Positions 1 to 8,130 of a DNA stretch of 64,000 nucleotides are shown here, one piece after another. Numbering within the stretch: the first letter of the stretch is position 1; the number at the start of each line of letters is the position of its first letter. Position numbers and translations under genes: made by a program. Source of the stretch: Chitinophagaceae bacterium (GTDB taxonomy: Bacteria; Bacteroidota; Bacteroidia; Chitinophagales; UBA10324); the NCBI GenBank assembly GCA_016717285.1, contig JADKFU010000003.1, positions 1-64,000 on the forward strand, read 5' to 3'. The notes under the pieces are model-generated. The model was not told the origin of the DNA. It ran no database searches and saw only the letters and a program-made list of their open reading frames with translations.

Positions 1-659
1 TGATTCGCAATCATCCGAAGCTTAGCTGCCAATGCATCATCATTGGTAAACATTGCACCACCATCACCATAGCCACCTAAGTTTTTCGAAGGAAAAAAAG
101 AAGTGCATCCGATTTCTCCCATCACACCCGTCTTCTTTTTGCTTCCGTCAGAAAAAATATAATGACCACCTATTCCTTGTGCATTGTCTTCAATCACCGG
201 AATGGAATATTTTTTGGCCAAAGCAAGCAATGGTTCCATATCAACAGCCTGCCCGTACAAATGAACCGGCACAATCGCTTTTGTTTTGGGGGAAATTGCT
301 TTCGCCACTTCATTGGCCTCCATCGTAAATGTCCGCGGATTCACATCCACAAAAACCGGTGTTAGTTTCAGCAGTGCCACCACTTCAACTGTTGCATAAT
401 AGGTGAAGGAAGGACAAATCACTTCATCTCCTGGTTGCAGGTCGAGCGCCATCATGGCAATCTGTAAAGCATCAGTACCGTTGGCACATGGAATAACATG
501 TTTCACTCCGAGATAAGATTCGAGCTCCCTGGCAAAATCCTGCACTGGCTTTCCATTGATAAATGCAGCCGAAGTCACCACATCCTGAATGGCGCTGTCA
601 ATAGCAGGTTTTATCTGTTGATATTGCGCCTTCAAATCCACCATTTCTATCTTTCGCAT
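1..659 (-). CDS. DegT/DnrJ/EryC1/StrS family sugar aminotransferase (partial)
   Basis: PLP-dependent aminotransferase of the family that aminates nucleotide-linked keto-sugars for surface polysaccharides or glycans. The reverse strand translates without a stop from ATG at 659 to the window edge (about 219 residues), so the C-terminal part lies outside the window. Visible family signatures are the N-terminal MVDLKAQY, the PCANGTDAL cofactor-binding turn (about residues 57-65), VIEDNAQ with Asp158, and FPSKNLGG with the Schiff-base lysine at about 191. A second in-frame ATG at 644 (MVDLKAQ) is possible, but homologues usually carry a few residues before it. The exact sugar substrate cannot be read from this fragment. 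The family call is firm; the specific pathway is unknown. Confidence 0.93.
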   Translation of the reverse strand, partial: MRKIEMVDLKAQYQQIKPAIDSAIQDVVTSAAFINGKPVQDFARELESYLGVKHVIPCANGTDALQIAMMALDLQPGDEVICPSFTYYATVEVVALLKLTPVFVDVNPRTFTMEANEVAKAISPKTKAIVPVHLYGQAVDMEPLLALAKKYSIPVIEDNAQGIGGHYIFSDGSKKKTGVMGEIGCTSFFPSKNLGGYGDGGAMFTNDDALAAKLRMIAN

Positions 660-1046
660 GCTGCAGTTCTGAATTGAAGCCGCAAAGATATACAGCGGCG
701 GTGAATAAGAAAGGGAAAGTTGACTTGCTGACTACCTGTAAAAAATCCCTTTGTCAATTCGGATTTTCCATTATAAGTGCGCGACAATTTCCTCTTCAAA
801 GTTTCCTCGTAAGGGCGCTGAGCGCGCAAAGAAAATGCAGTTTCTGCTCTTGCGTGCTTAGCGTCTTTGCGAGTGGCTCTTCCTCGAAAATTTTCTTAGT
901 GAGTTTAAGCATTCAAACAAAAAGAAACTATTGCGGCTTGTCTTAACATTTTGCGAATCATAAAGAGAGACTGAACAGTTATTTGAATAGTTTGTCGCAG
1001 ACATTCCATTATTTCAGTTGCATAGCATTGTCGCTAAATGGAACCA

Positions 1047-1127
1047 TCATGCCGAATTTATTTTCCAAAGGATTCTGCGGGCAGCATCTCTGGTAAATTG
1101 GGAGGTCCCGAAATAAATTCGGGATGA
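1047..1127. repeat. REP-like imperfect inverted repeat, copy 1
   Basis: The ends TCATGCCGAATTTA (1047-1060) and TAAATTCGGGATGA (1114-1127) are inverted copies with one mismatch. An inner hairpin TCCCGAA/TTCGGGA (1106-1112/1118-1124) overlaps the right end. The interior (gaattta...aaaggat...cagcatct) resembles a second copy at 38663-38764, so it is a dispersed intergenic element. Confidence 0.6.
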
Positions 1128-1218
1128 CAGCTATGATTTTACTTTTTTTCCAACTATCAATGCAACAATTTGGGTTGCACCCATTATTGCTGGCTTTATT
1201 CAAAAAATTTAATTCGAT

Positions 1219-1226
1219 TACTTTTG
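1219..1226 (+). promoter_or_regulatory. Possible Bacteroidota -7 promoter box
   Basis: TACTTTTG matches the Bacteroidota -7 consensus TAnnTTTG and lies 6 bases before the ATG at 1233, which would make the transcript nearly leaderless. No convincing -33 TTG is visible at the right distance, so a chance match is possible. Confidence 0.3.
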
Positions 1227-1232
1227 TCGTTA

Positions 1233-2003
1233 ATGCGACTGATCAAAAAATATTGCTTCATAATTTCACTGGCACTTGCCTGCCCGTTATTATCGCACGC
1301 ACAATTCAAAAGCAATATCAACGACACTACGGTCAATGCAAAATTGCTGACATTCAGTTATGCATTCCAGTTTCCGTTTGGTGATATGGCCGACCGTTTT
1401 GGTGTGAATAATAATCTTGCTGCCGGTTTTTATTTCAAGCTTTCTCATAATTATCTGCTCGGTGTGGAGGCCGGTTACCTTTTTGGCGGCAGTGTTCGCG
1501 AAGACACCATTTTAAATTATCTCTATACAGCATCCGGCGGACTGATTGGAATTGACGGGTATTATGAAACCGTTTTTCTTTTCGAAAGAGGCACCACTTT
1601 CTTAGGTAAGTTCGGGAAGATTTTTCCTGTAGGAAAATCCAATCCCAACTCTGGAATTACCCTGATGGCCGGTGTAGGATTTCTTCAACACAGGATTAAA
1701 CTTTCTTCCCCCAATAATACACTTCCGAATGTTTTGGATGACTATGCCAAAGGTTATGACCGACTTACTAATGGACTAGCGCTTTCACAGTATGTTGGAT
1801 ATACGCACCTCGACAAACGCAAGCTGGTCAATTTCAACATAGGACTGGAGGCTACGGAAGGCTTTACCCAAAACCGCCGCGATTGGAATTTTGATCAGAT
1901 GAAAAAGGATGAGCAAAAACGATTTGATGTTTTGCTGGGCATTAAACTGAGCTGGATTCTTCCCTTTTATGGCAGCGGCGAAGAACGGGTGTACACTTTT
2001 TAA
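1233..2003 (+). CDS. Outer-membrane beta-barrel-like protein
   Basis: Probable 256-residue outer-membrane protein of unknown function. The start at 1233 is chosen because it opens directly into a signal peptide (MRLIKKYCFIISLALACPLLSHAQ, split here only for description: basic start, hydrophobic core, SHAQ cleavage site). The mature part shows alternating hydrophobic/polar strands typical of barrels, such as GFYFKLSHNYLLGVEAGYLF and LVNFNIGLEATEGF, and ends in the aromatic YTF that is common for barrel C termini. An earlier in-frame start at 1170 would put a non-signal stretch in front and is rejected. It precedes waaA by 71 bp on the same strand; a role in envelope biogenesis is inference only. 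Confidence 0.75.
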   Translation: MRLIKKYCFIISLALACPLLSHAQFKSNINDTTVNAKLLTFSYAFQFPFGDMADRFGVNNNLAAGFYFKLSHNYLLGVEAGYLFGGSVREDTILNYLYTASGGLIGIDGYYETVFLFERGTTFLGKFGKIFPVGKSNPNSGITLMAGVGFLQHRIKLSSPNNTLPNVLDDYAKGYDRLTNGLALSQYVGYTHLDKRKLVNFNIGLEATEGFTQNRRDWNFDQMKKDEQKRFDVLLGIKLSWILPFYGSGEERVYTF

Positions 2004-2074
2004 CTCCTTCAAATTACGAAGCAGGAAAGATTCTTCACCTTCGTGAAAATTCCATGCTCCATTAAATTGTTTCC

Positions 2075-3337
2075 ATGAATTTTTTCTTCACCCTGCTTTA
2101 TTCCCTGGGCATTCAGTTTTATCACTTGGGCATTCTGCTATCAGGTGGCTGGAACAATAAAGCTCGGCAATGGCTGAAAGGGAGGAAAAATCAGTTTCAG
2201 CGGATGGAAGCAGCACTGCAAAAAAATGAACAACGTGTTTGGTTTCATTGCGCTTCTGTAGGTGAATTTGAGCAAGGACGACCTTTGATGGAAGCTTATA
2301 AGAACAAATGGCCACACCATAAAATCGTACTCACTTTTTTTTCGCCTTCGGGTTATGAGCTGCGGAAAAATTATGCAGGAGCAGATTATATTTTCTACCT
2401 GCCGTTGGATACTTTTTCCAATGCACAAAAATTTGTTGCCATGGTTCATCCGCAACTCGCTGTTTTTGTGAAATATGAATTCTGGTACCATCATCTGAAA
2501 GCGTTAAAGCAGAAGGGAATTCCCGCCATATTAATTTCGGGAGTGTTCAGGAAACACCAGCTCTTTTTTAAATGGTATGGAAAACCCTGGAGAAATGTGC
2601 TTCATCTTTTTCAACATCTCTTTTTACAAGATCACGATTCTCTTCAACTGTTACTGTCGATTAATATTCAAAATGCCAGCATAACAGGCGACACGCGTTT
2701 TGATCGTGTATGGCAAATCGCAGAGCATCCGAAAGATCTTCCAATTATAAAATCATTTAGAGGAAGAAATAAGTTGTTTGTTGCAGGAAGCACCTGGCCT
2801 GAAGATGAAAAATTATTATTGGAACTCATTCAACTCAAAACTTATCCATGGAAATGGATGCTTGTTCCACATGAATTGAGTGAACAACATCTTGCCGCAT
2901 TGAGCAATAAGTTTAAAGAGGAAGCCATCTTCTATTCATCAGCCACCAGGGAAAATATTGCCGGTAAACGCATTCTTATAGTGGATGAAATGGGTTTGCT
3001 GTCTTCCATCTACAGTTATTCAGACATGGCGTATATCGGTGGTGGATTTGGAAAAGGCATTCATAACATACTGGAAGCAGCAGTATATGGTGTGCCTGTT
3101 TTGTTCGGGCCGCACTTTCAAAAATTTAATGAAGCGCACGAACTACTCAAGTCCGGAACTGCTAAATCAATTACATGCGGCAAAGAATTAATTGACGCGT
3201 TTAAGAATTTTGCTGAGCAACCAGGTTCGCCCGGAATACTGAACCTTGAGTATGTTGCATCAAAAAAAGGAGCAACAGAACAAATCATGAAGTACCTGGA
3301 AAAAATCAATTCAGATACCGCCGCATCAACAACGTAA
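2075..3337 (+). CDS. waaA: 3-deoxy-D-manno-octulosonic acid (Kdo) transferase
   Basis: Transfers Kdo from CMP-Kdo to the lipid A precursor at the inner membrane during lipopolysaccharide synthesis. The 420 residues match the usual WaaA/KdtA length. An N-terminal membrane anchor (MNFFFTLLYSLGIQFYHLGI) is followed by the GT-B fold with family signatures: VWFHCASVGEFEQGRPL (about 54-70), LTFFSPSGYELRKNY, FVKYEFWYHHL, GDTRFDRV, FVAGSTWPEDE, and YIGGGFGKGIHNILEAAVYG with the donor-binding loop, then the PVLFGPHFQKFNEA segment. Its last 32 bases overlap the 3' end of the convergent gene at 3306-4094. Presence of waaA indicates an LPS-bearing Gram-negative envelope. Confidence 0.96.
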   Translation: MNFFFTLLYSLGIQFYHLGILLSGGWNNKARQWLKGRKNQFQRMEAALQKNEQRVWFHCASVGEFEQGRPLMEAYKNKWPHHKIVLTFFSPSGYELRKNYAGADYIFYLPLDTFSNAQKFVAMVHPQLAVFVKYEFWYHHLKALKQKGIPAILISGVFRKHQLFFKWYGKPWRNVLHLFQHLFLQDHDSLQLLLSINIQNASITGDTRFDRVWQIAEHPKDLPIIKSFRGRNKLFVAGSTWPEDEKLLLELIQLKTYPWKWMLVPHELSEQHLAALSNKFKEEAIFYSSATRENIAGKRILIVDEMGLLSSIYSYSDMAYIGGGFGKGIHNILEAAVYGVPVLFGPHFQKFNEAHELLKSGTAKSITCGKELIDAFKNFAEQPGSPGILNLEYVASKKGATEQIMKYLEKINSDTAASTT

Positions 3338-4094
3338 AAAATTCTGACACAAGCGGCTCTTCTTCCTTCCATTTGTATTCGTTCGCAATATGTTGCTGCA
3401 CATAGTTCAATGCTTCCTGATAATTTACAAAGCTGTTGACTTTTGAAATAGCCGCATCATACTGTTGCTCACCGCCGTTGAATAAAGAACTGATAAAATT
3501 GACGCGTTTATTGAGCCCGATGTAGGACTTGAGATCTTTAATAGGTGTTAATTTGAGCGTGTCAGCGATTTCCTTTCCCTGACTTTTGTATTTATCATTT
3601 AAAGTACCTGCTGTTGCTTCCGTTTTTTCAGCATACAATTCTGAAATACTTTTTTTAGAAACGGACGCAGGATTTTTTTTCACTTCACGTTCCGGCACTT
3701 TTTCTTCTTTCGGTTGCGAATTTTCGGTTGGTTTTATTGCTATCTTATCAGGAATTAATTCAGGTTCAGTTTCTACATGATTCGCAACTACCGACATCTT
3801 ATCGGTACTCAGGACAGGTTCCACAACAATTTCCTGAATTATTTCTATTTGTTTCGGTAAGTCTGTAATTGTGATTGGATCCGTCTTTTCAATTACAGAT
3901 GGAATTTCGATTGCAGGTTGTGCATGCAAATGGGCCGAAGGCTGAACTGCAAGCACCATTTCGTACAGTTCCCGCATATAATTAGTGATCAGGTCTTTGT
4001 CAATGCCCGTAAAATGACCACCGTTTTTTCTGACGGCTTCCAATAAAAAACTGATTTTTGAATTCAGTTCACTGATTCTTTGGTAGTCACTCAT
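3306..4094 (-). CDS. Conserved Bacteroidota protein of unknown function
   Basis: A 262-residue cytoplasmic protein with no named family that I recognise. The N-terminal 60 residues (MSDYQRISELNSKISFLLEAV...) look helical. The middle, about residues 70-150, is a low-complexity acidic/proline linker (many E, P, V, T). The C-terminal 110 residues form a conserved-looking helical domain with SISELYAEK, LKSYIGLNKRVNFISSLFNGGEQQYDAAI and FFTLLMRRY. The ATG at 4094 is used; the frame upstream offers only a TTG at 4118. It converges on waaA with a 32-bp overlap and is divergent from tdk, whose start lies 72 bp away. I infer an intracellular scaffold or regulator but cannot name a function. Confidence 0.75.
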   Translation of the reverse strand: MSDYQRISELNSKISFLLEAVRKNGGHFTGIDKDLITNYMRELYEMVLAVQPSAHLHAQPAIEIPSVIEKTDPITITDLPKQIEIIQEIVVEPVLSTDKMSVVANHVETEPELIPDKIAIKPTENSQPKEEKVPEREVKKNPASVSKKSISELYAEKTEATAGTLNDKYKSQGKEIADTLKLTPIKDLKSYIGLNKRVNFISSLFNGGEQQYDAAISKVNSFVNYQEALNYVQQHIANEYKWKEEEPLVSEFFTLLMRRYLN

Positions 4095-4166
4095 CCTTAC
4101 AATTTTTTTGATGTTCAAAAATACAAACCAAAACGGAAGCCCGGATTATTTTATTTTCACGGCTGC

Positions 4167-4757
4167 ATGTTTATAGAACCTTACATACGCCAGCAGCGCG
4201 CCGGTTGGATTGAAGTGATCTGCGGCTGCATGTTCTCCGGAAAAACGGAAGAACTCATCCGCAGGTTGAAGCGTGCTAAAATCGCCAACCAGAAAGTGGA
4301 AATTTTTAAACCCGCAAATGATGTGCGTTACCACGAAACCAATATTGTTTCGCATGATACCAACTCTATTCATTCAACACCTGTAACTCATTCTGACCAG
4401 GTTTTACTGATGGCAGATAATATTGAAGTGATTGGAATTGATGAAGCACAATTCTTCGACATGGAATTACCGCGTGTGCTCGATACGCTTGCGGGCAAAG
4501 GCATTCGCGTGATTGTAGCCGGACTCGATATGGACTTTGCCGGAAAACCATTTGGCCCAATGCCGGAACTGTTGGCAAGGGCAGAATATGCAACAAAAGT
4601 GCATGCCATCTGCATGGTGTGCGGAAATCTCGCATCCTATTCATTTAGAAAATCAGCAGAAAAATCACAGGTGCTGCTTGGCGAAAAAGATCTTTATGAA
4701 CCGCGGTGCAGGGCTTGCTTTTTGGAAGGAATGAAAAGAGTAGTGAGTAGCGAGTAG
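4167..4757 (+). CDS. tdk: Thymidine kinase
   Basis: Phosphorylates thymidine to dTMP with ATP in the pyrimidine salvage pathway. The start at 4167 (MFIEPYIRQQ) matches Bacteroidota homologues; the frame is open further upstream, but that part is not conserved. The protein is 196 residues, usual for bacterial type II TK. It shows the P-loop GCMFSGKT (residues 20-27), the catalytic Glu in GIDEAQFF (Glu93), the lasso region, and two CxxC zinc pairs (ICMVCGN and EPRCRACF). The last codons (VVSSE-stop) lie inside the GTAGTGA-type heptamer array that starts at 4739, so the C terminus has been shaped by the repeat. Probably monocistronic. Confidence 0.96.
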   Translation: MFIEPYIRQQRAGWIEVICGCMFSGKTEELIRRLKRAKIANQKVEIFKPANDVRYHETNIVSHDTNSIHSTPVTHSDQVLLMADNIEVIGIDEAQFFDMELPRVLDTLAGKGIRVIVAGLDMDFAGKPFGPMPELLARAEYATKVHAICMVCGNLASYSFRKSAEKSQVLLGEKDLYEPRCRACFLEGMKRVVSSE

Positions 4758-4792
4758 TGAGTTGTCAGTTGTGAATTGTCGGTTGTCAGTTG
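4739..4792. repeat. Imperfect heptamer repeat array A
   Basis: Successive 7-bp units GTAGTGA, GTAGCGA, GTAGTGA, GTTGTCA, GTTGTGA, ATTGTCG, GTTGTCA run from the last codons of tdk into the intergenic region. The later units are inverted relative to the TCAACTG array at 4902-4964. Confidence 0.8.
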
Positions 4793-4901
4793 CGCGGCAT
4801 TGGGCATTGGTGAATAACTTGCTGTTGATTACAATGGTGAAAAAGTTACTGTAATGAATGTTTGAAATGTCGATGATTAACCTTTCTTTTAGCATTCGAT
4901 T

Positions 4902-4964
4902 TCAACTGTCAACTGTCAACTGTCAACTGTCAACTGTCAACTGTCAACTGTCAACTGTCAACTG
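4902..4964. repeat. Nine perfect tandem copies of a heptamer (TCAACTG)
   Basis: Exactly 63 bases made of nine identical TCAACTG units, followed by TCATAAC and then CCTAATT-type heptamers that run into the OPT transporter start codon (4980-5000). Perfect copies suggest recent slippage or expansion. The array lies in the presumed 5' untranslated or promoter region of the transporter. Confidence 0.97.
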
Positions 4965-4979
4965 TCATAACTCATAATT

Positions 4980-5000
4980 CCTAATTCCTAATTCCTAATG
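4980..5000. repeat. CCTAATT heptamer trio containing a start codon
   Basis: Units CCTAATT, CCTAATT, CCTAATG; the ATG of the third unit is the start codon of the OPT transporter. The same unit recurs three times at 36078-36098, next to another heptamer array. Confidence 0.85.
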
Positions 5001-7058
5001 TCCGAACCCACAAAAGCATTCAAGCCCTACGTCGATCCAGAATCTTCGATGAAAGAATTTACACCGCGTGCCATTATTCTTGGTGGCATCTTCGGAATAT
5101 TATTTGGGGCAGCAACTGTTTACCTGGCACTTAAAGCAGGTCTCACTGTTTCTGCTTCCATTCCAATTGCGGTATTGGCCATTTCCCTTGGGAAAAGATT
5201 TCTGGGAACCACCATTCTGGAAAATAACATCATTCAAACCACCGGTTCTGCCGGAGAATCCATTGCAGCAGGTGTTGTATTTACACTGCCCGCTTTCCTG
5301 TTTCTCAGCACAGATGATGCAACAGGCAACAGTATAGGCATCGAATATTTTTCTTACTGGACTATTCTAACGCTGGCAATTTTTGGTGGCATATTAGGTG
5401 TATTGATGATGATTCCGTTGCGCCGTTCACTGATTGTACAGGAACACGGTAATCTTCCTTATCCGGAAGGAACTGCCTGCGCTTCGGTACTTATTGCCGG
5501 GGAAAAAGGCGGCGACTTTGCCAAGCCTGCTTACATCGGTTTAGCAGTTTCTACCGGTTATGCAATACTGCAACACTTGTTGCATATCGTTGCTGAATCA
5601 CCTACCTGGATTACTTCTCAAAAAAACAAATACTTCCCTTCGGCCCAAATTGCCGGCGACATTACACCAGAATACTTAGGGGTGGGATACATCATAGGTC
5701 CAAAAATTTCAGGCGTGCTCGTTGCCGGCGGCGTGCTGGCATGGATGTGCCTGATTCCACTTTTGGCTACTTTAATTTCACCTGATTTAATTGCCCTGCA
5801 GCAGGTAAAACTTGGAATGTTGAAAGATGTTTTACTTGCAGGTGGCCGTGGCGCATGGAATCCTGATACACATGAATGGGGAAACATGGCGGAAGCGATT
5901 TATCGTGCTTATGTTCGTCAGATTGGTGCAGGCGCCGTTGCTGCAGGTGGATTCATTACACTCTTGAAATCGATTCCAACCATTGCAAGCGCCTTCAAAG
6001 GTGGGATGGCTTCGATGCGCGAAAAAAGTGATGTTGTCCGTTCACGTACAGAAAATGATTTGAACTTTAAGGTGGTGATTTTCGGAAGCATTGCATTGGT
6101 TGCTTTGATGGCTTTTTTACCGCAAATTCCGGGTACGAATATTTTATACAAGTTGTTGCTTGGACTGCTGGTCATCATTTTCGGTTTTTTCTTTGTTACC
6201 GTTTCAAGTCGTATTGTGGGTTTAATCGGAAGCAGTAACAATCCCATTTCGGGAATGACCATCGCCACCATCATGGCCACAGCGCTCGTGTTTATCGCCA
6301 TTGGATGGACAGGTCATGTGTATGAACCCATGGCATTAGTGGTTGGAGGCATGATTTGTATCGCCGCGGCAAATGCCGGTGCTACCTCACAGGATCTTAA
6401 AACAGGTTATCTTATTGGTGCCACACCACGATATCAGCAGATAGCTTTGTTTGTTGGCGTAATTGTTTCTTCACTCGTGATTGGATTTACGGTTGCCTTT
6501 CTTGATAAACCTACCGCAGATCAGATTGCACAAGGCATCACCCATCGCATCGGCACAGAGTTTAACGCACCACAGGCAACATTGATGGCCACACTCATCA
6601 AAGGTCTGCTGTCATTCAACCTTGATTGGCAATTTGTGCTGGTAGGTGTATTCATCGCAATAGTGGTTGAACTCTGCGGAGTGAAATCGCTCTCTTTTGC
6701 AGTCGGTCTTTACTTACCACTTTCTACAACACTTCCAATCTTTATTGGTGGAGCGATCAAAGGTTTGGTGGATTATCTTACCAAACGTCGTGGCGACAAG
6801 CAGGAAGATGCGGAATTGGGAAGAGGAAGCTTGCTGGCAACAGGATTGGTGGCCGGAGGTGCATTGATGGGTGTGATTGTAGCCTTCCTGCAGGCATCGG
6901 ACAGTATCAGCAAATGGCTGAACAATATCAGCAGGGAACATGCATTGTCAGCGATGCTGGGTGAAAACGGTTATCAGTTGTTGGGTGTGTTTTTCTTTGC
7001 AGCAATGGGATACATTTTATACAATACTGCGATGAAGAAATCGGAAATTGAAGCTTAA
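4998..7058 (+). CDS. OPT family oligopeptide transporter
   Basis: Integral inner-membrane protein of 686 residues belonging to the oligopeptide transporter (OPT) family, proton-coupled importers of peptides or metal-chelate conjugates. About 15 hydrophobic segments are visible, beginning at about residue 25. Family landmarks include TVYLALKAGLTVSASIPIAVLAISL (long first re-entrant region), NNIIQTTGSAGESIAAGVVF, GNLPYPEGTACASVL, and in the C-terminal half VGGMICIAAANAGATSQDLKTGYLIGATPRYQQ and FAVGLYLPLSTTLPIFIGG. The ATG is the last three bases of a CCTAATG heptamer. The transported substrate cannot be deduced. It seems monocistronic; tRNA-Cys follows 121 bp downstream. Confidence 0.93.
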   Translation: MSEPTKAFKPYVDPESSMKEFTPRAIILGGIFGILFGAATVYLALKAGLTVSASIPIAVLAISLGKRFLGTTILENNIIQTTGSAGESIAAGVVFTLPAFLFLSTDDATGNSIGIEYFSYWTILTLAIFGGILGVLMMIPLRRSLIVQEHGNLPYPEGTACASVLIAGEKGGDFAKPAYIGLAVSTGYAILQHLLHIVAESPTWITSQKNKYFPSAQIAGDITPEYLGVGYIIGPKISGVLVAGGVLAWMCLIPLLATLISPDLIALQQVKLGMLKDVLLAGGRGAWNPDTHEWGNMAEAIYRAYVRQIGAGAVAAGGFITLLKSIPTIASAFKGGMASMREKSDVVRSRTENDLNFKVVIFGSIALVALMAFLPQIPGTNILYKLLLGLLVIIFGFFFVTVSSRIVGLIGSSNNPISGMTIATIMATALVFIAIGWTGHVYEPMALVVGGMICIAAANAGATSQDLKTGYLIGATPRYQQIALFVGVIVSSLVIGFTVAFLDKPTADQIAQGITHRIGTEFNAPQATLMATLIKGLLSFNLDWQFVLVGVFIAIVVELCGVKSLSFAVGLYLPLSTTLPIFIGGAIKGLVDYLTKRRGDKQEDAELGRGSLLATGLVAGGALMGVIVAFLQASDSISKWLNNISREHALSAMLGENGYQLLGVFFFAAMGYILYNTAMKKSEIEA

Positions 7059-7152
7059 ATAAACTGCATCACTTTTCCTTCTGCATAACAACATTCATTA
7101 CGATATCTCGAACTCCATGCTTTAGCATAGGGTGAAAATCGAAAATATCATT

Positions 7153-7160
7153 TAGATTTG
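7153..7160 (+). promoter_or_regulatory. -7 promoter box for tRNA-Cys
   Basis: TAGATTTG fits TAnnTTTG exactly and lies 19 bases before the mature tRNA 5' end. A -33 TTG is not evident. Confidence 0.5.
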
Positions 7161-7179
7161 CTCCCCTTAAAATAAATAA

Positions 7180-7250
7180 GGTCAGATGGCCGAGTGGCTA
7201 GGCAAAGCTCTGCAAAAGCTTCTACAGCGGTTCGAATCCGCTTCTGACCT
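7180..7250 (+). tRNA. tRNA-Cys (GCA)
   Basis: 71-nt cloverleaf. The acceptor stem GGTCAGA (7180-7186) pairs with TCTGACC (7243-7249), and U at 7250 is the discriminator expected for Cys. The anticodon loop CTGCAAA gives anticodon GCA, and the T loop is GGTTCGAATCC. The 3' CCA is not encoded. Confidence 0.97.
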
Positions 7251-7307
7251 CACTTTCTAACCCGTACTTTATTTATTTTTTATCGGGAAGTTTATTCGAT
7301 TTTCATC

Positions 7308-8045
7308 TTATTCCTTTCCTGCTTCCTCAGGCAAATACAATTTCATATTTCCATCCAGCGCAATATCATCAGCGTGGCCTGAAACTTTTTTGTCATCACT
7401 CACAAAGTGTAAGTGCATTTTGGTGCTGTGTTCAGCAAGCACACGGTATTGTTTGGTGCAATAGAAACCAACGATTGTTGCATTCACATCGTTTGCTTCG
7501 CCTTTTAATCCGGAATTTTTTACTTTTTTGTTGGTGACTTCTTTATCATTGATGTCCCAATCAGTCACCCGCCAATTCACGCTCACCATTCTTCCTTTTA
7601 ACAAAAACGGAAAAGCAACATCCAGGTTGATCTTATTTTCTTTTGCGGTTGTCATCACAAAATCTTCTAATTGCTTCCAGTTCTTTACTTCAGCAGGAAT
7701 GGAAATTTCCTTCCAGTTCTCTGCATGCGCATAAACGAGCAAGGTCGCTGCCGTATTCCAACTGGAATCAATGGCCACTGAATCCCCTTGCACAAAAGAA
7801 GTGTAAGGCTTACCATCATTCACTACAATAAAACCTTTGAGATTGGTAACAGAGCCGATTGCATAACTGTGTGGCGCGCTTTGAATATCCTTCAATGCTA
7901 TATGTGTTGTCATGTCGCCTTTTTTTATAAGATCTTCCATCTCGCCGATGGTGGTGGCATTGTAACTTTTAGCCGAATTGCAGGAATTCAACAATGCTGC
8001 TGTTGCAATCAGCAACACGGGCAACAATTTGAAATGATGGATCAT
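7308..8045 (-). CDS. Acetolactate-decarboxylase-like lipoprotein, paralogue 1
   Basis: A 245-residue lipoprotein related to alpha-acetolactate decarboxylase (AlsD/BudA), which turns acetolactate into acetoin. ATG at 8045 opens a lipoprotein signal with lipid Cys at 22 (ALLNSC). The core resembles the family: TIGEMEDLIKKGDMTTH, HSYAIGSVTNLKGFIVVNDGKPY, and the metal-binding His set HLH...GH at about 211, 213 and 224 with the exact 2- and 11-residue spacing of the known zinc ligands. The conserved Glu of the GLDGE motif is replaced by Phe (LKGF), and an Arg is present in VNWRV where the catalytic Arg would be expected. An export signal is unusual for this enzyme, so the reaction is uncertain. 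A paralogue lies directly upstream on the same strand. Confidence 0.78.
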   Translation of the reverse strand: MIHHFKLLPVLLIATAALLNSCNSAKSYNATTIGEMEDLIKKGDMTTHIALKDIQSAPHSYAIGSVTNLKGFIVVNDGKPYTSFVQGDSVAIDSSWNTAATLLVYAHAENWKEISIPAEVKNWKQLEDFVMTTAKENKINLDVAFPFLLKGRMVSVNWRVTDWDINDKEVTNKKVKNSGLKGEANDVNATIVGFYCTKQYRVLAEHSTKMHLHFVSDDKKVSGHADDIALDGNMKLYLPEEAGKE

Positions 8046-8130
8046 GATTTTTTTAAAATGTCGCCGCAAAGATGTTGACCTGATTTAATTTTTTCATCCT
8101 GGCTTTTGCAAATTGTTTGTTAATGCACCT

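Larger units (their letters stand above)
660..1232. other. Intergenic region, no supported gene
   Basis: This 570-bp gap separates a minus-strand aminotransferase from a plus-strand barrel gene, so both promoters should lie here. Short open frames in it have no recognisable content. It contains the REP-like inverted repeat at 1047-1127 and a TAnnTTTG box at 1219-1226. Confidence 0.6.

Noticed and set aside
53..365. His-rich small frame (MHHHHHSHL) on the plus strand
   Set aside because: It is antisense to the conserved aminotransferase, whose own frame fully explains this DNA.
674..1384. Small frames in the gap before the barrel gene
   Set aside because: They overlap a REP-like palindrome or the signal peptide of the barrel gene and have no conserved features.
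4902..4964. Possible CRISPR array
   Set aside because: The units are 7-bp contiguous repeats without spacers and no cas genes are near; it is a microsatellite-type array.
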